DNA from: an uncultured Bacilli bacterium
GTDB lineage: Bacteria > Bacillota_I > Bacilli_A > RF39 > UBA660
Direction: 5' to 3'
Assembly: GCA_947632275.1 (NCBI GenBank)
Contig: CANROR010000061.1
Location: 1 to 7,085 of the forward strand
DNA length: 7,085 bases
Shown here: positions 5,098 to 7,085 of the stretch, piece after piece
Numbering within the stretch: position 1 is the first letter of the stretch
Layout: every line of letters starts with the position of its first letter
The notes under the pieces: generated by a model
Told to the model about the DNA's origin: nothing
Databases searched by the model: none
What the model saw: the letters and a program-made list of their open reading frames with translations, nothing else
Position numbers and translations under genes: made by a program

Positions 5098-6690
5098 ATG
5101 AAAAGAAGTAATAAACCCCAAAAGAAATTTGTTTATAAAAAGAAAAGAGGAAAATATTTTTTTATTAGTTTTCTAGCTATAATTATTTTAGGTTTAATTG
5201 TTGGGGGAATATATTTTTATAATAAAACTAATTTTCTGTCTGAAATTAATATTGAAATTGGAACGGAAAGTTTAGCTTTAAAAGATTTTTTTAAACGGGA
5301 TGTTCCAAAAAAGGCATCATTTGTTAGTGATGTCAAGCATTTAGATTTAAATGTTTTGACCGATTATAAAGTAAAAATTAAAATTGGGAAAAAAGTTCAT
5401 TCCGCTTTAGTTCATATGGTAGATACAACAAAACCCGAAGTTGTTTTTCAAGATGTTTCAGCTTATATTGATTACGAACTTAAGCTTGAGGATTTTATTG
5501 TGTCTTGTTATGATTTAACGCCAACAACAATTGAAATTGAAGGTTTACCAGAAGCAAGAGAATTAGGCATTTATGATGTTGTCATTAAAGTTAAAGATAG
5601 TTCCGGCAATGTTAGTTCGAGCAACCAAAAATTTATTATTGGCGCCGTTAAACCAACCTTTAATTTGGAATTAGGTGATAAACTTACGGCCAAAGATTTA
5701 GTATATGATAAGGAAGATGCTTCGGAAATTGACGAAGAAGAAATAAAAAGAATAAATGCTTCACCTGTCGGGGAATACGTTATTAAATCAATCGTTAAAG
5801 ATCGCGAATACGAAACGAAAATTACCATTGCCGATACCAAAGCACCTAGTCTTATTTTAAAAAGTTTGACGGTTTATGATGATGAAACTAGTTTAGAAGC
5901 AAAAGATTTTGTCAAAAAAGTAACGGATGCTTCAACTGTGACTTTAAATTTAAAAACAGAAATTAGTTATGGGAAAATTGGTAAATACACGATTACGATT
6001 GAAGCAGTTGATAGTTATCAAAATAAAGTTGAAAAAACGACAAAATTAACTATAAAAAAAGATACGGATGCCCCCGTTATATCTGGGTTAACTACTTTAA
6101 AAATTAATAAAGGCCAAACTCCTAATTATTTAAGTGGCGTTAAAGCAAATGATAAAAAAGATGGGCAAGTAGATGTAAGTATTACAAATAATCCGGTTAA
6201 TAATCAAGTTGCCGGAACTTATTATGTATCTTATCAAGCTAAAGATAAGGCGGGCAATAAGGCTACGAAAAAAAGAGAAGTTATTGTTAAACATGATGCT
6301 CAAGATTTAAAAAATAAAATTAATGAAGTGGCTAGTAAAATTGGAAATAGTCCCGAAGCAATCGTTAATTATGTCAATAGTCATATGCATAATGCTAATA
6401 CATGGGGCGATGGCGATGCGACTTGGTATGGCCTAATAAATTGGCGCGGCAACTGTTATGTTCATGCGAGTGTCGTTAAAGCTTTGATGGAAGCTAAAGG
6501 CTATCAAGCCCAATTAACGAATGCCGTTGGTAATGGCCACTATTGGGTTTTAGCTTATGTTAATGGGTCTTGGTTACATTATGATTCCGTTTCCGCTTAT
6601 AAATTAATTGGGGGTAGTGAAGAAGAAAGAATTGCTACTTTAAAAGGTAAATTTACCTGGGATAAACCATCATGGCTAGAAGCAGTTTAA
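5098..6690 (+). CDS. Membrane-anchored protein with Ig-like repeats and a C-terminal transglutaminase-like (papain-fold) domain
   Basis: The 530-residue product has a strongly basic cytoplasmic N-terminus (1-19), one membrane helix (about 21-41) and an extracellular remainder. About five Ig-like modules follow (roughly 49-108, 109-182, 186-246, 246-320, 322-399). Those starting at 109, 246 and 322 open with D-T-x-x-P and contain V-K/Q-(V/A)-K-D-x-x-G-N type ends, as in DUF5011/HYR-like repeats. The C-terminal region (about 402-520) is transglutaminase-like: WRGNCYVHASVVKALMEAKG supplies the nucleophile C453, GHYWVLAYVNGSW supplies H481 and HYDSVSAY supplies D496, forming an intact Cys-His-Asp triad. 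Such surface domains may act as cross-linkers, peptidases or acyl-transfer enzymes; the substrate cannot be read from sequence. No LPXTG signal is present, so the N-terminal helix is the anchor. Its 3' end overlaps the MBOAT gene by 19 nt, so the two are coupled. ATG 5098 is preferred to GTG 5086, which sits within the SD. Confidence 0.85.
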   Translation: MKRSNKPQKKFVYKKKRGKYFFISFLAIIILGLIVGGIYFYNKTNFLSEINIEIGTESLALKDFFKRDVPKKASFVSDVKHLDLNVLTDYKVKIKIGKKVHSALVHMVDTTKPEVVFQDVSAYIDYELKLEDFIVSCYDLTPTTIEIEGLPEARELGIYDVVIKVKDSSGNVSSSNQKFIIGAVKPTFNLELGDKLTAKDLVYDKEDASEIDEEEIKRINASPVGEYVIKSIVKDREYETKITIADTKAPSLILKSLTVYDDETSLEAKDFVKKVTDASTVTLNLKTEISYGKIGKYTITIEAVDSYQNKVEKTTKLTIKKDTDAPVISGLTTLKINKGQTPNYLSGVKANDKKDGQVDVSITNNPVNNQVAGTYYVSYQAKDKAGNKATKKREVIVKHDAQDLKNKINEVASKIGNSPEAIVNYVNSHMHNANTWGDGDATWYGLINWRGNCYVHASVVKALMEAKGYQAQLTNAVGNGHYWVLAYVNGSWLHYDSVSAYKLIGGSEEERIATLKGKFTWDKPSWLEAV

Positions 6691-7085
6691 TTAAAGTCGG
6701 CTTTTTAATTACAAGCATACTTGTTTATGCTTGTTTTGGCATTTTTAATTTTGGTTTTATTTTATTTAGTCTTTTAACTACTTATTATGGCGCGCTTTAT
6801 TTAAGAAAACATCCTAAAAAATTAGTATATATTCTAATTTTAAGTTTAAATATTTTCTGGTTTTTCTTATTTAAAATAACGGGTGGTCAAGTAAATATTG
6901 GTTCGCTTAGTCTTTTAGCTCCTTTAGGAATTGCTTATTATACTTTACAAGTATCTTCTTATTTAACGGATGTTTATTTAAAAAGATATGAACCAAGTTC
7001 TAATTTAATCGATTATGCTTTGTATGTTTTTTATTTTCCATGCCTTTTTTTAGGCCCTATTAATCGTTATCAAGCTTTTCAAGAA
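6672..7085 (+). CDS. MBOAT family membrane O-acyltransferase (DltB/AlgI-like), 5' part
   Basis: The 138 visible residues are very hydrophobic, with helices at about 5-22, 24-44, 50-68 and 76-95. The stretch PLGIAYYTLQVSSYLTDVY followed by LIDYALYVFYFPCLFLGPI and NRYQAF is the signature of MBOAT proteins of the DltB/AlgI group, which move acyl groups across the membrane onto surface polymers such as teichoic acid or polysaccharide. The catalytic histidine lies further along and is outside the window. ATG 6672 is the only plausible start: a TAA in frame at 6663-6665 precedes it, and no later ATG or GTG is visible. It overlaps the end of the transglutaminase-like gene by 19 nt in another frame, with only a weak SD (around 6659-6662), so translation probably depends on coupling. 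Whether it modifies teichoic acid (dltB) or another polymer cannot be decided here, so no symbol is given. Confidence 0.85.
   Translation, partial: MARSSLIKVGFLITSILVYACFGIFNFGFILFSLLTTYYGALYLRKHPKKLVYILILSLNIFWFFLFKITGGQVNIGSLSLLAPLGIAYYTLQVSSYLTDVYLKRYEPSSNLIDYALYVFYFPCLFLGPINRYQAFQE

Noticed and set aside
5571..5840. Minus-strand open frame in the Ig-like region
   Set aside because: It is a reverse shadow of repeat-coding sequence with no supporting signals.
1..7085. Mycoplasma-type genetic code (TGA = Trp)
   Set aside because: The long genes contain no internal TGA, Trp is TGG, and TGA works as the stop of the zinc-ribbon gene next to a ribosome binding site.

Overview
The window is an AT-rich stretch that reads like a low-GC Gram-positive chromosome. 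The cues are strong Shine-Dalgarno (SD) sites, textbook -35/-10 boxes, a CIRCE (HrcA) operator, and an IS1202/ISNCY-type transposase remnant. Tryptophan is written TGG throughout and one gene ends in TGA, so the standard code is used and a Mycoplasma/Spiroplasma-type code is unlikely. A ClpB without its N-terminal domain (as in mycoplasmas), together with cysteine-paired 'CTNG' repeat and glycine-rich-type surface proteins, would fit a deep-branching, uncultivated gut Bacilli/RF39-like lineage. That placement is inference, not proof.

Layout. (1) 1-424: the 5' end of a decayed insertion sequence on the minus strand, with a truncated transposase, its own promoter, and two tandem 25-bp repeats at the element end. 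(2) 457-2852: a three-gene operon behind a near-perfect sigma-A promoter. It encodes a membrane-anchored surface protein with three two-cysteine repeats and a C-terminal ALK-type domain, a small zinc-ribbon membrane protein, and a UPF0316 (DUF2179) membrane protein. The gaps are 1 and 3 nt. (3) 2855-5046: a heat-shock unit made of a CIRCE operator with the -35 box inside its spacer, clpB, and a compact intrinsic terminator. (4) 5067-7085: a second envelope operon behind an extended -10 promoter. It holds a membrane-anchored Ig-like/transglutaminase-like protein whose gene overlaps by 19 nt the start of an MBOAT acyltransferase gene that runs off the window.

How the genes work together. clpB is a protein-disaggregase unit that probably answers to HrcA. 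The flanking operons encode envelope proteins. In the first, a surface-exposed repeat protein is co-expressed with two small membrane proteins of unknown role. In the second, a papain-fold transglutaminase-like ectodomain is co-expressed with a membrane O-acyltransferase, which suggests modification of a surface polymer. No CRISPR array, tRNA or rRNA is visible, and no gene-free stretch exceeds 300 bases. The longest, about 165 bp at 344-508, holds the IS end and two oppositely oriented promoters.
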